A DNA stretch of 32,867 nucleotides from a bacterium (GTDB lineage: Bacteria; Pseudomonadota; Alphaproteobacteria; Rs-D84; CACZYB01): NCBI GenBank assembly GCA_014803545.1, contig JAAVBN010000008.1:1-32867 (forward strand). Direction: 5' to 3'. The notes beneath the pieces were generated by a model that was not told the origin of the DNA, made no database searches, and worked only from the letters and a program-made list of their open reading frames with translations. A program made the position numbers and the translations under genes. Of the stretch, positions 23,359 to 31,419 are shown one piece after another. Numbering within the stretch: position 1 is the stretch's first letter; every line of letters starts with the position of its first letter.

Positions 23359-25065
23359 ATGCTTACAAACTTAATAATTAAAAATTTTATATTAATAGAA
23401 AATCTAACTCTTTCATTCGGACATAAACTAACTGTCCTAACTGGTGAAACTGGTGCTGGAAAATCAATACTTCTTGATGCAGTAAGTTTTGTTTTGGGCG
23501 CTCGGAGCGACACTTCTATAATAAGCAAAGATTGCGAACAAACCTCTGTATGTGCAACATTTGATTTACAAAAAAATCACCCTGCAATAACAAAACTTAT
23601 TGATAACGATATATTATCAAAATCCGATATTCAAAACCAAAACGAAATTATTATAAGAAGAGTTTTAAACAAAGATGGCAAAAACAAAATCTTTATAAAC
23701 GATATTCCAGTAAGTCTTACACTTGTAAAATCAATTGGCGAAGATTTAATTGAAATACACGGACAATTTGATAACCAAAGTTTGCTTAATCCTGCAACCC
23801 ACATAAATACACTTGATACATTCGGTAATTTGGATGGATTAAAGGAACAAACAAAAATAGCCTATAATATCTGGCAGGATAAAAAAAATGAACGCATAAA
23901 AACCGAAGAGGAATTTTTAAAGGCAAAACAAGATGAGGAATACCTTAAACATAATCTTGCTGAACTTGAAACCCTAAATCCACAAGTTGGTGAGGAAGAG
24001 GAGCTAAATCAAAAACGCCACCTTCTTCAAAATTCAGAAAAAATTATCACCGCGATAAAGGACTGCTACGACTACCTTTCAAAATACGGCGACAGCCCAG
24101 AAAAATTTATAAATGAGGCTTCCTATTCATTAGAAAGAATTCCTGATGATGCAAAAAATGATAACATCAAGGAAATAATTTCCGAACTTGAAACCACATC
24201 ACAAAACCTTTGCGATGCCTATGAAAGATTATCACAAATTCTTTCATCCGACATTTCTGATACTCAAAGTTTAGAGGAAACCGAAGAACGTCTTTTCACA
24301 ATTCGCGAACTTGCAAGAAAACATAAAATCACACCTGACGAACTTCCTACCTTCACAAAAAATTTAAGGGAAATTGTGGAAAATATAAACAACTCCGACA
24401 ACGTTTTAAATGAAAAGAAAAAGGCAGAGGATTTAGCAAAATCATCATACATTGAAATTGCAACAAAACTTTCCGAAGAACGGAAAAAAACAGGTAGCGA
24501 ATTATCAAAACGCGTGCTTGCCGAACTTGCCCCACTTAAACTTGAAAAGGCAACTTTTGAAACTGCAATCACAACCGAAACTGATGAAAAAAAATTTGGA
24601 CCAAACGGAATAAACACTGCTTACTTTATGGGGACAACAAACGTTGGTGGCAAAAAAGATTATATTCACAAAATCGCATCTGGTGGTGAACTCGCAAGAT
24701 TCACTCTCGCAATAAAAGTTGTAATTTCAAATGAACAATCCATCTCTTCAATGATATTTGATGAAGTTGATACAGGAATTTCTGGTGCCACCGCAAGTGC
24801 CGTTGGTGAACGTCTTGCAACCTTAAGCAAACACATACAAACTATGGTAATCACCCATTCACCACAAGTCGCATCTTTCGGAAATCATCATTTCAAAGTT
24901 GAAAAATATTACGATGATGAAAAAAATAAAACTATAACATCAGTCAATCAATTATCAGAACAAGAAAGAATTCAAGAAATCGCAAGAATTATTTCTGGCG
25001 ATAAAATCACAACCGAGGCAATAGAAGCCGCTAAATCACTTTTTCATCAATCAATAAAGGCATAA
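23359..25065 (+). CDS. recN: DNA repair protein RecN
   Basis: A 568-residue SMC-like ATPase acting early in double-strand break repair. Walker A 'GETGAGKS' (29-36), the family-typical 'EIHGQFDNQSLLNP', a long central coiled coil (about 150-380), the ABC signature 'SGGELARF' (441-448) and Walker B 'MIFDEVDTGISG' (465-476) are all present. It is close to E. coli RecN (553). It begins 17 bp after relA/spoT with a loosely spaced AGGGA. The family is SOS-induced in many bacteria; no LexA box was recognised here, and the gene sits inside an operon. Confidence 0.97.
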   Translation: MLTNLIIKNFILIENLTLSFGHKLTVLTGETGAGKSILLDAVSFVLGARSDTSIISKDCEQTSVCATFDLQKNHPAITKLIDNDILSKSDIQNQNEIIIRRVLNKDGKNKIFINDIPVSLTLVKSIGEDLIEIHGQFDNQSLLNPATHINTLDTFGNLDGLKEQTKIAYNIWQDKKNERIKTEEEFLKAKQDEEYLKHNLAELETLNPQVGEEEELNQKRHLLQNSEKIITAIKDCYDYLSKYGDSPEKFINEASYSLERIPDDAKNDNIKEIISELETTSQNLCDAYERLSQILSSDISDTQSLEETEERLFTIRELARKHKITPDELPTFTKNLREIVENINNSDNVLNEKKKAEDLAKSSYIEIATKLSEERKKTGSELSKRVLAELAPLKLEKATFETAITTETDEKKFGPNGINTAYFMGTTNVGGKKDYIHKIASGGELARFTLAIKVVISNEQSISSMIFDEVDTGISGATASAVGERLATLSKHIQTMVITHSPQVASFGNHHFKVEKYYDDEKNKTITSVNQLSEQERIQEIARIISGDKITTEAIEAAKSLFHQSIKA

Positions 25066-25078
25066 AAAGGAGGATAAA

Positions 25079-26527
25079 ATGCAAATAAAATTTACTGAAA
25101 TTATAAAAGATAATTACGACTACACAATCCTAGGAGTTTATGAAAACAACAAACTTTCACAAACAACATCTAAATTTGATAAGGATTTAAAAGGTATAAT
25201 TACAAAATCCCTAAAAAATTCTTCTTTCAAAGGTAAAGCTGGCGAAATACTTATCATACATTCAGAAAAAATTATCCTTACAGGTCTTGGCAATGCGGGC
25301 GAACTTACAACCCCTACATTAAATAAAATTGGTGGTATTATTGGAACAACTCTTAAAAGAGAAAAAGTATCAACCGCTCTTTTAATGCTTGATAATTTTG
25401 AAGATAAGAAAAATTTTGAAATTATATATGGTGCAAAACTTAAAACCTATAAATTTGATAAATATTTAACAAAGGACAAAGAAAACTTTAACTGCACACT
25501 TTTTGTTCACACAGAAAATCCAACAAAGTCAAAAGAAGATTTTACAGAAATAAATTCTATCATTGATGGAGTTATTACAACAAGGAATCTTGCAACCGAA
25601 CCATCAAATATTTTAACCACAACCGAATTTACAAAGCAAATCAAATACCTTTCTAAATTAGGTATAAGTATCGAAATCATTGATGAAAAACAACTTAAAA
25701 AAATGGGTGCAAATTTAATTCTTGCTGTGGGTAAAGGTTCCGCATACCCTCCATATATAGTAATAATGAAATACACAGGCAACAAAAAATCCAAAAAAAC
25801 TATTGCCCTTGTTGGAAAGGGACTTTGCTTTGACAGTGGCGGTATATCAATCAAACCATCTGCACATATGGATGAAATGAAATCCGATATGACAGGCGCC
25901 GCAACAGTCGTTGGCATAATGGAAATGATTGCAAAACAAAAAGCAAAAATAAACTTAACTGGTATCATAGGACTTGCCGAAAATATGCCAGACGGTGCAT
26001 CATACAAACCAGGCGATATTTTAACATCACTTTCTGGTCAAACAGTAGAGGTCTTAAACACAGATGCCGAAGGTCGCCTAGTCCTTGCCGATTGCATCAC
26101 CTATGCAAACCAAAAAGTAAAGCCAACTGCAATAATTGATTTTGCAACACTCACAGGTGCAATTATGATTGCCCTTGGCGAATACAAAGCTGGACTTTTC
26201 ACAAATTCAGATAACTTAGGAACAAAACTTTTAACAGCAGGAAACGAAAGCGGTGATGAATTATGGCAATTCCCACTTTCAAAAAAATATAATGAAATGC
26301 TTTCCTCCCCTGTTGCAGATATGGCAAACATAAGCCACCCAGACAGACTTGCTGGCTCTATCACCGCAGCCGAATTTTTGCATAACTTCGCGGGCGATAC
26401 CCCTTGGGCTCATATTGATATAGCAGGAACCGCATGGACCACATCTGGAAATGATATATCACCAAAGGGATTAACTGGTTTCGGTGTAAGGTTGATAAAT
26501 GACTTCCTAAAAAACTTTAATGAATAA
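25079..26527 (+). CDS. pepA: Leucyl (cytosol) aminopeptidase, M17 family
   Basis: A 482-residue dimetal aminopeptidase releasing N-terminal residues from peptides. The catalytic domain shows 'GKGLCFDSGGISIKP' with metal ligands Lys247 and Asp252, 'MKSDMTGAA' with a further Asp, and the signature NTDAEGRL (327-334) with Asp329 and Glu331, plus Arg333. The N-terminal 170 residues are the variable macro-like domain; some M17 members (PepA) also bind DNA at cer/carAB sites, which cannot be judged here. AAAGGAGG stands 6 nt before the ATG. It ends at a good terminator. Confidence 0.96.
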   Translation: MQIKFTEIIKDNYDYTILGVYENNKLSQTTSKFDKDLKGIITKSLKNSSFKGKAGEILIIHSEKIILTGLGNAGELTTPTLNKIGGIIGTTLKREKVSTALLMLDNFEDKKNFEIIYGAKLKTYKFDKYLTKDKENFNCTLFVHTENPTKSKEDFTEINSIIDGVITTRNLATEPSNILTTTEFTKQIKYLSKLGISIEIIDEKQLKKMGANLILAVGKGSAYPPYIVIMKYTGNKKSKKTIALVGKGLCFDSGGISIKPSAHMDEMKSDMTGAATVVGIMEMIAKQKAKINLTGIIGLAENMPDGASYKPGDILTSLSGQTVEVLNTDAEGRLVLADCITYANQKVKPTAIIDFATLTGAIMIALGEYKAGLFTNSDNLGTKLLTAGNESGDELWQFPLSKKYNEMLSSPVADMANISHPDRLAGSITAAEFLHNFAGDTPWAHIDIAGTAWTTSGNDISPKGLTGFGVRLINDFLKNFNE

Positions 26528-26532
26528 AAATC

Positions 26533-26558
26533 ATCCCCATCACGGGGATTTTTTTTAT
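26533..26558. terminator. Rho-independent terminator after pepA
   Basis: ATCCCC (26533-26538) and GGGGAT (26544-26549) enclose a 5-base loop and are followed by eight T. The minus strand also shows a T-rich tail, so it can end the convergent reductase gene too. Confidence 0.88.
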
Positions 26559-26564
26559 AACAAA

Positions 26565-27044
26565 TTACAACTTCAACTTATCAAGTTTTTTATACAGGAT
26601 AAGTTCTGTCTTACTACTTAAATCAATCTTCTTTATAACTTTAAAATCTTTTTCATACAAAGAAAAATCAAAATCCAATCCACCACCCAAAAAGATTTCT
26701 TTTTCAACCGTCAACCTTACCTCATCAACCAATTTTTTAGATAGAAAATATTGATATGTTTTAACTCCACCAAGCAACGCAAAATCTAAATTGGGCAACC
26801 TAATCCAATCATCAAAATAATTTCTTCCAACAAAAGAATTTGTGAATATATATAAGGGCTTATAATAAAGTCTTTCCCCAAATTCCTCCGCAGTTTTTCT
26901 TCCAGCTATAAATGCATCAACTTTATTACTGTGAAGAAATTCCCTAAACTGTTTTTTATCCTCCCCAGAAGAAAAATCACCATTACCATTACTATCAGCA
27001 ATTTTTCCATCTGCACTAAGGGCAACACACATTATAATTTTCAT
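26565..27044 (-). CDS. RibD_C/DHFR-like reductase
   Basis: A 159-residue single-domain protein of the RibD C-terminal/dihydrofolate-reductase superfamily, NADPH-dependent reductases. 'CVALSADGKIADSNG', 'DAFIAGRKTAEEFG' and 'LLGGVKTYQYFLSKKLVDEVRLTVEKEIFLGGG' are the recognisable segments (substrate loop, NADPH-binding region and terminal strand). It lacks the RibD deaminase domain. It starts inside the end of the CofE-like gene (ATGA overlap), implying a shared pathway. Possible roles are folate, pterin or riboflavin reduction; the pairing favours folate (inference). Confidence 0.85.
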   Translation of the reverse strand: MKIIMCVALSADGKIADSNGNGDFSSGEDKKQFREFLHSNKVDAFIAGRKTAEEFGERLYYKPLYIFTNSFVGRNYFDDWIRLPNLDFALLGGVKTYQYFLSKKLVDEVRLTVEKEIFLGGGLDFDFSLYEKDFKVIKKIDLSSKTELILYKKLDKLKL

Positions 27045-27757
27045 TTCAACACTTCCAAAAGAGGTCTGTATATATCAACCTCCAACGGTATATTGAAATT
27101 TTCCATACTTGCGGTTTCTGAGAATTCTATACCCTCATACCCGCGAAGAATTACAATAGGAACTCTTTCATCTGCCTCCCCACTAATAAGTGTAGCCATA
27201 GCCGTCAATGGGTCTATTTTATTTACTTGTGTAAGTTTCATAGTCCTTCCAAATATATCAGATTTTCCCCGAATATCTTCCAGCGGATTTATTCCCGCAA
27301 GCCCAGTTGTAATACCAGTCACACCCCAACGAAGTGGAGTTGTATGACTGTCCGTAGATACAATACCAAGTCGTTTTATATTATTTTTTTGCATCAAATA
27401 TTTTCGTATCTCTGCACATAATTTATCAACATCCTTTGACCACAAAATATAATGCTCATTCGCATTACTTTCATCAATTCCAGCCGCAGGAATAAGTATG
27501 TTATTCGTGATAGTAAGGTTTACATGAAATCCCTTATCACTTTCATACGGCAAATAATAAGTTGCTTCTTGCTTGATAAGTTCTTTCTTATCCGCCCCAG
27601 AAACAGGCACACACCTACCCTGATGTATCGCAAGGATTTTAGAAGTTATAAAAATAATATCACCATCAACGATTTCAAGATTATCAAGTATATCCCAAAT
27701 TTCATCTTTTGGTGGTTGAACTATACGAGTTTTTATTGGAATAAAATTAAGTTGCAT
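27041..27757 (-). CDS. CofE-like gamma-glutamyl ligase (putative folate-metabolism type)
   Basis: A 238-residue protein of the coenzyme F420-0:L-glutamate ligase fold. 'DGDIIFITSKILAIHQGR' near the N-terminus, 'GFHVNLTITNNILIPAAGIDESN' and the conserved 'STDSHTTPLRWGVTGITTGLAGINPLEDIRGKSDIFGR' region (quoted in parts) with 'SGEADERVPIVILRG' are diagnostic. Nothing else here suggests F420 synthesis, and relatives in non-F420 bacteria are commonly annotated as putative folate gamma-glutamate ligases. The ATG at 27757 is preferred to GTG at 27763 because GGAGG lies 5 nt before it and overlaps the GTG. It overlaps the reductase gene by 4 nt. Confidence 0.82.
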   Translation of the reverse strand: MQLNFIPIKTRIVQPPKDEIWDILDNLEIVDGDIIFITSKILAIHQGRCVPVSGADKKELIKQEATYYLPYESDKGFHVNLTITNNILIPAAGIDESNANEHYILWSKDVDKLCAEIRKYLMQKNNIKRLGIVSTDSHTTPLRWGVTGITTGLAGINPLEDIRGKSDIFGRTMKLTQVNKIDPLTAMATLISGEADERVPIVILRGYEGIEFSETASMENFNIPLEVDIYRPLLEVLK

Positions 27758-27835
27758 TTTCACCTCCGCAGTTTTAACTGTAACAATGCTTTTGTTAATA
27801 GACTATTTTTATATAATCCCAAATTTATAAATTGT

Positions 27836-27870
27836 AAAGATAAAAATAAGGAGGAAAAAATTTCCCCCTT
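27836..27870 (-). terminator. Rho-independent terminator for the gene at 27897
   Basis: Minus-strand AAGGGGGAAA and TTTCCTCCTT (one mismatch, 27848-27870) form a hairpin followed by a T-rich run (ATTTTTATCTTT). It lies 26 bp after the stop of the hypothetical gene. Confidence 0.7.
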
Positions 27871-27896
27871 AATAAAAAAAGGTGATAAATGAAAAC

Positions 27897-28619
27897 TTAT
27901 CGTGAAAAAACTTTACTAATATTTTTAATAATATTGTTATCAACAAATTCAACTTTAAAAGGCACATTCAAACAGTTATTAAATTCAGAAACACCATTTA
28001 ATAAATCATCTCTATCTTTTGCCCCTTTTATAATAGAAACTAATTTATAATCATCAATCCTTTTTTTTGGGAAACCAGAAAACTTATAAAAATCATAAAA
28101 TGACTTATATGCTTTATCATTAAATTCTATCAATTTTTTAGGTTCACTTTTCCCATTTTTAGAAAATACCTTAACCTTATAATCATCTTGTGTTTTCTTT
28201 ACACCAAAAACGGAATTTAATGGATAATATATACATATCAAATCCACAGGATCCAAATTATCCCATTTTTTAAGAACTTTTTTACAATCCTTCTTACTCA
28301 TAAAATCAAGTTTTTTATAAATATTTTCATCCTCCTTAAATATATCAGTTTTTGAAATATCAATTCCGCCCTCATTTAAAAGATAAATCATATAATAATC
28401 AATAAACCATTTAAACATATCAGAGTTATCAAAACCTTCTTTAAGCATAGTAGTATAAAAATCATAAAATCCATTCTTAACATTATTTATATCTAAAATG
28501 CTAAAATGAGTATTAAGATTCATAAAACCAATATGTTTATTAGAATATATTGAAAGATACTTAATATTCAAAAGATAATTAAATACTTCCTGACGCCTAA
28601 TTTGAGCAAAATTTTTCAT
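27897..28619 (-). CDS. Hypothetical protein
   Basis: A 240-residue protein without signal peptide or TM segments, rich in Lys, Asp, Asn, Phe and Tyr. It appears alpha-helical with aromatic clusters ('NGFYDFYTTML', 'MFKWFIDYYMIYLL', 'KSFYDFYKFSGF'). AAGGAG lies 6 nt before the ATG. It has its own terminator and is divergent from the CorA-like gene. I do not recognise the family; the composition suggests fast-evolving or accessory origin. Confidence 0.75.
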   Translation of the reverse strand: MKNFAQIRRQEVFNYLLNIKYLSIYSNKHIGFMNLNTHFSILDINNVKNGFYDFYTTMLKEGFDNSDMFKWFIDYYMIYLLNEGGIDISKTDIFKEDENIYKKLDFMSKKDCKKVLKKWDNLDPVDLICIYYPLNSVFGVKKTQDDYKVKVFSKNGKSEPKKLIEFNDKAYKSFYDFYKFSGFPKKRIDDYKLVSIIKGAKDRDDLLNGVSEFNNCLNVPFKVEFVDNNIIKNISKVFSR

Positions 28620-28712
28620 AAAAAACTCCTTTTATTAAAAGAAATTATATTTTTTGTTTAAATATGTAAATAATAAAATAAACTAATAAAAAAAAATGTC
28701 AACAAAAAACTT

Positions 28713-28741
28713 TTAACAATTTGAAAAAAATATGGTATTAT
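28713..28741 (+). promoter_or_regulatory. Promoter of the CorA-like gene
   Basis: TTAACA (28713-28718), a 17-bp spacer and TATTAT (28736-28741), giving a start near 28748 and a leader of about 20 nt. There is no room for a magnesium-sensing leader. Confidence 0.45.
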
Positions 28742-28766
28742 TATATAGCAAAACAAGGAAACAATA

Positions 28767-29579
28767 ATGATAGTTGAAAGCATAAACATAAAAGAAAAAA
28801 ATATAAAAGACATCATATCAAAATATGAACTTGACGAAGATTTACTTCTTGATGTGGAAGATTCAAGCGAAATTGCCCGTTTCCTTGAAAAAAAGAAATA
28901 TACCGAAGTAATCCTAAAATACCCAATCAAAAACGATATTGCCACCCTTGGTATATATTTAGAGCAAAATAAAATACTGTTTTTATATAATGAGGATTTT
29001 CCCTTTACAATCAATAATTCTTTAAAAACAACAACTATGATTTTAGTTGATGTAATATACCAAATCACAGAAAATTACTTCAAAATACTAAAAACAACTG
29101 ATAAAAAAATAAGAAAAATCAAACTCGCATCAAAAACATCAGTCAAAAATAACGACTTATTAACCCTATTTGAATTACAAAATGATTTAGACGATTACGT
29201 CATATCAATAAAGGGAAACTTGGGTGTTTTAAATAAAATCATCACAATAACCCGAACAAATAATGAATTTATAAACGATGCAAAGATTGAAAATGAACAA
29301 GCCCTAGAAACCGCAGTATCCTACTCCAAAATAGTTTCAAATTTACGAAGCACCCTTGAAATTATAACAAACAACATAACAAATAAACGAATGGAAGGCT
29401 TAACAATCGTAAATGTTTCCGCCCTTATCATAACAAGTATTTCGGGTCTTTACGGTATGAACGTCCGCCTACCTCTCGCAAATATATATAACATATTCTA
29501 TTACATAATTCTATTAAGCATAATATTTGCACTAAGCTTTGGTTTCTTCCTAAAAAAGAAGTTTAGCGAGAAAAAATAA
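28767..29579 (+). CDS. CorA-family Mg2+/Co2+ transporter, compact
   Basis: A 270-residue member of the 2-TM-GxN family. A short N-terminal alpha/beta cytoplasmic domain (1-95) leads into long helices (100-215) and two C-terminal TM helices flanking the selectivity signature Y229-GMN-232. The loop after GMN (VRLPLANI) lacks the usual MPEL-type sequence. It is shorter than typical CorA (about 315-350), mostly from reduction of the N-terminal domain. AAGGA lies 7 nt before the ATG. Metal specificity cannot be told from sequence; a ZntB-like zinc function is an alternative. Confidence 0.85.
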   Translation: MIVESINIKEKNIKDIISKYELDEDLLLDVEDSSEIARFLEKKKYTEVILKYPIKNDIATLGIYLEQNKILFLYNEDFPFTINNSLKTTTMILVDVIYQITENYFKILKTTDKKIRKIKLASKTSVKNNDLLTLFELQNDLDDYVISIKGNLGVLNKIITITRTNNEFINDAKIENEQALETAVSYSKIVSNLRSTLEIITNNITNKRMEGLTIVNVSALIITSISGLYGMNVRLPLANIYNIFYYIILLSIIFALSFGFFLKKKFSEKK

Positions 29580-29598
29580 ATAAGTTGAAGGATTTTTT

Positions 29599-29675
29599 TG
29601 GTGGCGCCCCCCAGATTCGAACTGGGGACCTGCGGATTATGATTCCGTCGCTCTAACCGACTGAGCTAGGGCGCC
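29599..29675 (-). tRNA. tRNA-Met (anticodon CAU)
   Basis: A 77-nt cloverleaf on the minus strand with encoded CCA: acceptor GGCGCCC/GGGCGCC, D-arm GCTC...GAGC, anticodon loop ATCATAA with CAT, T-arm CCCAGTTCGAATCTGGG. The acceptor is fully paired from G1-C72, unlike initiator tRNA-fMet, so it is an elongator. The GCGGAATCATAATCCGC-like anticodon arm matches alphaproteobacterial elongator Met. A tRNA-Ile2 with lysidine at C34 is the alternative. Confidence 0.93.
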
Positions 29676-29720
29676 AAAGATTAAATCATAATAATTTAAT
29701 CTTATCAAATTGTCAACAGA

Positions 29721-30119
29721 TTAATTTTCGGTTTCAGGAATTTCCTCAACCTTATCAAATATCATAGTATCACCATTCTTATTTTTAAGAATAAGTTGAT
29801 TACCCTTTATCTCATATTCAACAGGATTATTATTCAAAAATCCAAAATACTTTTGCTCTACTTCCATCGCATTTTGAGGACCCATCATCATAGTTGAAGC
29901 AATACCACCAAAATTTAATGCCTTATCTTCTATTTTATAAGTCGTAAAGTAGTTATTTACAACCTTACCAAACAATCTATCCTCATCTTCTGCAAATGAC
30001 AAACTTATTTGCACATTATCATTGGATTTATTTATATAATTATTGCCATTAAGTTTTTCCTTTTTACAACAAGCAAAAAGCATAGTAGTAGCAAACATAA
30101 CAGATATAATTTTCTTCAT
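29721..30119 (-). CDS. META-domain (HslJ-like) lipoprotein
   Basis: A 132-residue lipoprotein precursor: signal peptide 1-16 with lipobox LFAC (Cys17 lipidated, followed by Cys18 and Lys-Lys). The rest looks like one META domain ('VQISLSFAEDEDRLFGKVVNNY', 'TTYKIEDKALNFGGIASTMMM', 'YEIKGNQLILKNKNGDTMIFDK', quoted in parts). META proteins are periplasmic or outer-membrane-linked and often stress-related (HslJ), but the function is not settled. AAAGGAGG lies just before the ATG. Its processing would need Lgt, LspA and the Lnt found in this window. Confidence 0.82.
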   Translation of the reverse strand: MKKIISVMFATTMLFACCKKEKLNGNNYINKSNDNVQISLSFAEDEDRLFGKVVNNYFTTYKIEDKALNFGGIASTMMMGPQNAMEVEQKYFGFLNNNPVEYEIKGNQLILKNKNGDTMIFDKVEEIPETEN

Positions 30120-30171
30120 TTTTACCTCCTTTTGTTAATAATATAAATATAACACTTTCAAAAGAAAAAAG

Positions 30172-30202
30172 AAATAAAAAAATCCCCTAAAAAAAGGGGA
30201 TT
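30172..30202 (-). terminator. Rho-independent terminator after HU
   Basis: AATCCCCT (30181-30188) and AGGGGATT (30195-30202) are a perfect 8-bp stem, followed on the minus strand by seven T. It lies 19 bp after the hup stop. Confidence 0.9.
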
Positions 30203-30221
30203 TCAAATCAAAGAAAAAAAC

Positions 30222-30497
30222 TTATTTGTTAATAGCTTCTTTCAATGTTTTACCAGCTTTAAATTTAGGTTGTTTAGAAGCAGGTATTTTAATTTCTTCA
30301 CCAGTTCTTGGGTTATGACCTTTTGTTGCTTTTCTTTTTGAAACAGCAAAAGTACCAAAACCAATAAGACGAACTTCTTCACCTTTTTTCAAAGCTTTTG
30401 TTATAACATTTACAAAGCTATCAAGAACTTCACCAACTTTTACTTTTGAAAGTTCTGTTGAATCTGCAATAGCATTTATTAAATCATTTTTGTTCAT
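30222..30497 (-). CDS. hup: DNA-binding protein HU
   Basis: A 91-residue nucleoid protein of the HU/IHF family that dimerises and bends DNA. The signature 'GFGTFAVSKRKATKGHNPRTGEEIKIPA' region (quoted in parts) contains the intercalating Pro in the 'NPRTG' arm tip, and the 'KFKAGKTLKEAIN' tail is typical. The arm sequence is that of HU rather than IHF. AAGGAG lies 6 nt before the ATG; it has its own promoter and terminator. Confidence 0.97.
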   Translation of the reverse strand: MNKNDLINAIADSTELSKVKVGEVLDSFVNVITKALKKGEEVRLIGFGTFAVSKRKATKGHNPRTGEEIKIPASKQPKFKAGKTLKEAINK

Positions 30498-30550
30498 ATC
30501 TATCTCCTTTTCTTTTGTTTAACAATGTTGATTTTTACAACACATAACAG

Positions 30551-30580
30551 ATTCTAACTAATAAAAGTCAAAGAAGTCAA
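30551..30580 (-). promoter_or_regulatory. Promoter of hup
   Basis: Minus-strand TTGACT (30575-30580), an 18-bp spacer and TAGAAT (30551-30556), near consensus. The leader is about 46 nt. Confidence 0.55.
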
Positions 30581-30691
30581 TAAAAAATCTACATTTTCCC
30601 TAAAAAAAATTGATTTTTCCCCAAAAAAGCTAGTTTTTTATACTAAAAAATAACATTTGTCCCTGTTTTATAAGAAAAAATAACTAAGAAT

Positions 30692-31360
30692 CTAGTAAAG
30701 TCCTTTAAATGTCTTTGACTGTGCAGATAGATGATTCACATCAAATAAATAAATAGATTCCTTATCAACTGCACCCTCTACCTCCACAGAACATCTATAA
30801 AGTCCCTTATCAGGCTCACGACAATCAACATAAATCTCACTATTTCTTATATCATCAATCGTAACCCTGTTTGTTGCAATATCCAAAAACACCTCTGCAA
30901 AAGCAAGCATAGTAACACCAATAAGCATCATACCTATATGCATCCACTTCATATCACCTTCATACATAGCTTTTACTAAAATCCAAAGCAACATAAACAC
31001 CGCAGCAATATAAATAAGACGGCGGAATTGTTTAAATACCTTTTCAAGAGCATACACAAATTTTTCCCATGGACCCAAATCCGATTTTTCAAGTTCAATT
31101 GAATTAACCGAACACATATACACTATTTCAGATTCTATATCGGATTTACCTCTTGCCTTCATCTCTCTTGAAAATTGTTGAGCTTTTCTCATAACCGATT
31201 GGCAACCAACTTTTATTCTATCCTTTGCATCTTGTGAAAAAGTAAAACCATTACCACGACCAGAAGCAACTCTTCTACCACCTCTTGCCCTATTTTGTGA
31301 AAAAGAAACATTAGCAAAAGAACACATAATTATTAAAAATAAAATAAAAAATTTTTTCAT
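30692..31360 (-). CDS. Exported two-TM protein with paired cysteines (weakly VirB2/TrbC-like topology)
   Basis: A 222-residue protein: signal peptide 1-21 (cleavage near SFS-Q), a basic Gly/Arg segment (24-38), a helical region, TM helices at about 114-132 and 140-162, and a soluble tail of 60 residues. Four cysteines remain after processing, C53 and C83 before the membrane and C180 and C190 after it; both sides would be periplasmic, so disulfides are likely. Cleaved signal plus two adjacent TMs ('AAVFMLLWILVKAMYEGDM', 'GMMLIGVTMLAFAEVFLD') resembles VirB2/TrbC pilins, but the tail is unlike them and no type IV secretion genes are nearby. Function is unknown. Confidence 0.75.
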   Translation of the reverse strand: MKKFFILFLIIMCSFANVSFSQNRARGGRRVASGRGNGFTFSQDAKDRIKVGCQSVMRKAQQFSREMKARGKSDIESEIVYMCSVNSIELEKSDLGPWEKFVYALEKVFKQFRRLIYIAAVFMLLWILVKAMYEGDMKWMHIGMMLIGVTMLAFAEVFLDIATNRVTIDDIRNSEIYVDCREPDKGLYRCSVEVEGAVDKESIYLFDVNHLSAQSKTFKGLY

Positions 31361-31419
31361 AAGAAAACTCCTAATAACTTTTATTATAATATCACAAACA
31401 AACGATTAAAGCAATCTAT

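Noticed and set aside
27041-27043. Reassigned TGA codon (code 4 or similar) in this AT-rich genome
   Set aside because: TGA is used as the stop of the CofE-like gene at the ATGA overlap, and conserved Trp positions in other genes use TGG.
27888-28049. Plus-strand ORF of about 53 codons starting with a signal-peptide-like sequence and an AAGGTG before the ATG
   Set aside because: Almost entirely antisense to the hypothetical gene at 27897-28619, and the hydrophobic start mirrors the A/T-rich codons of that gene's end; coincidence is more likely.
29599-29675. Initiator tRNA-fMet or tRNA-Ile2 identity for the CAU tRNA
   Set aside because: The first acceptor pair is a normal G-C, which excludes initiator type; the anticodon arm matches alphaproteobacterial elongator Met better than Ile2, although Ile2 is not fully excluded.
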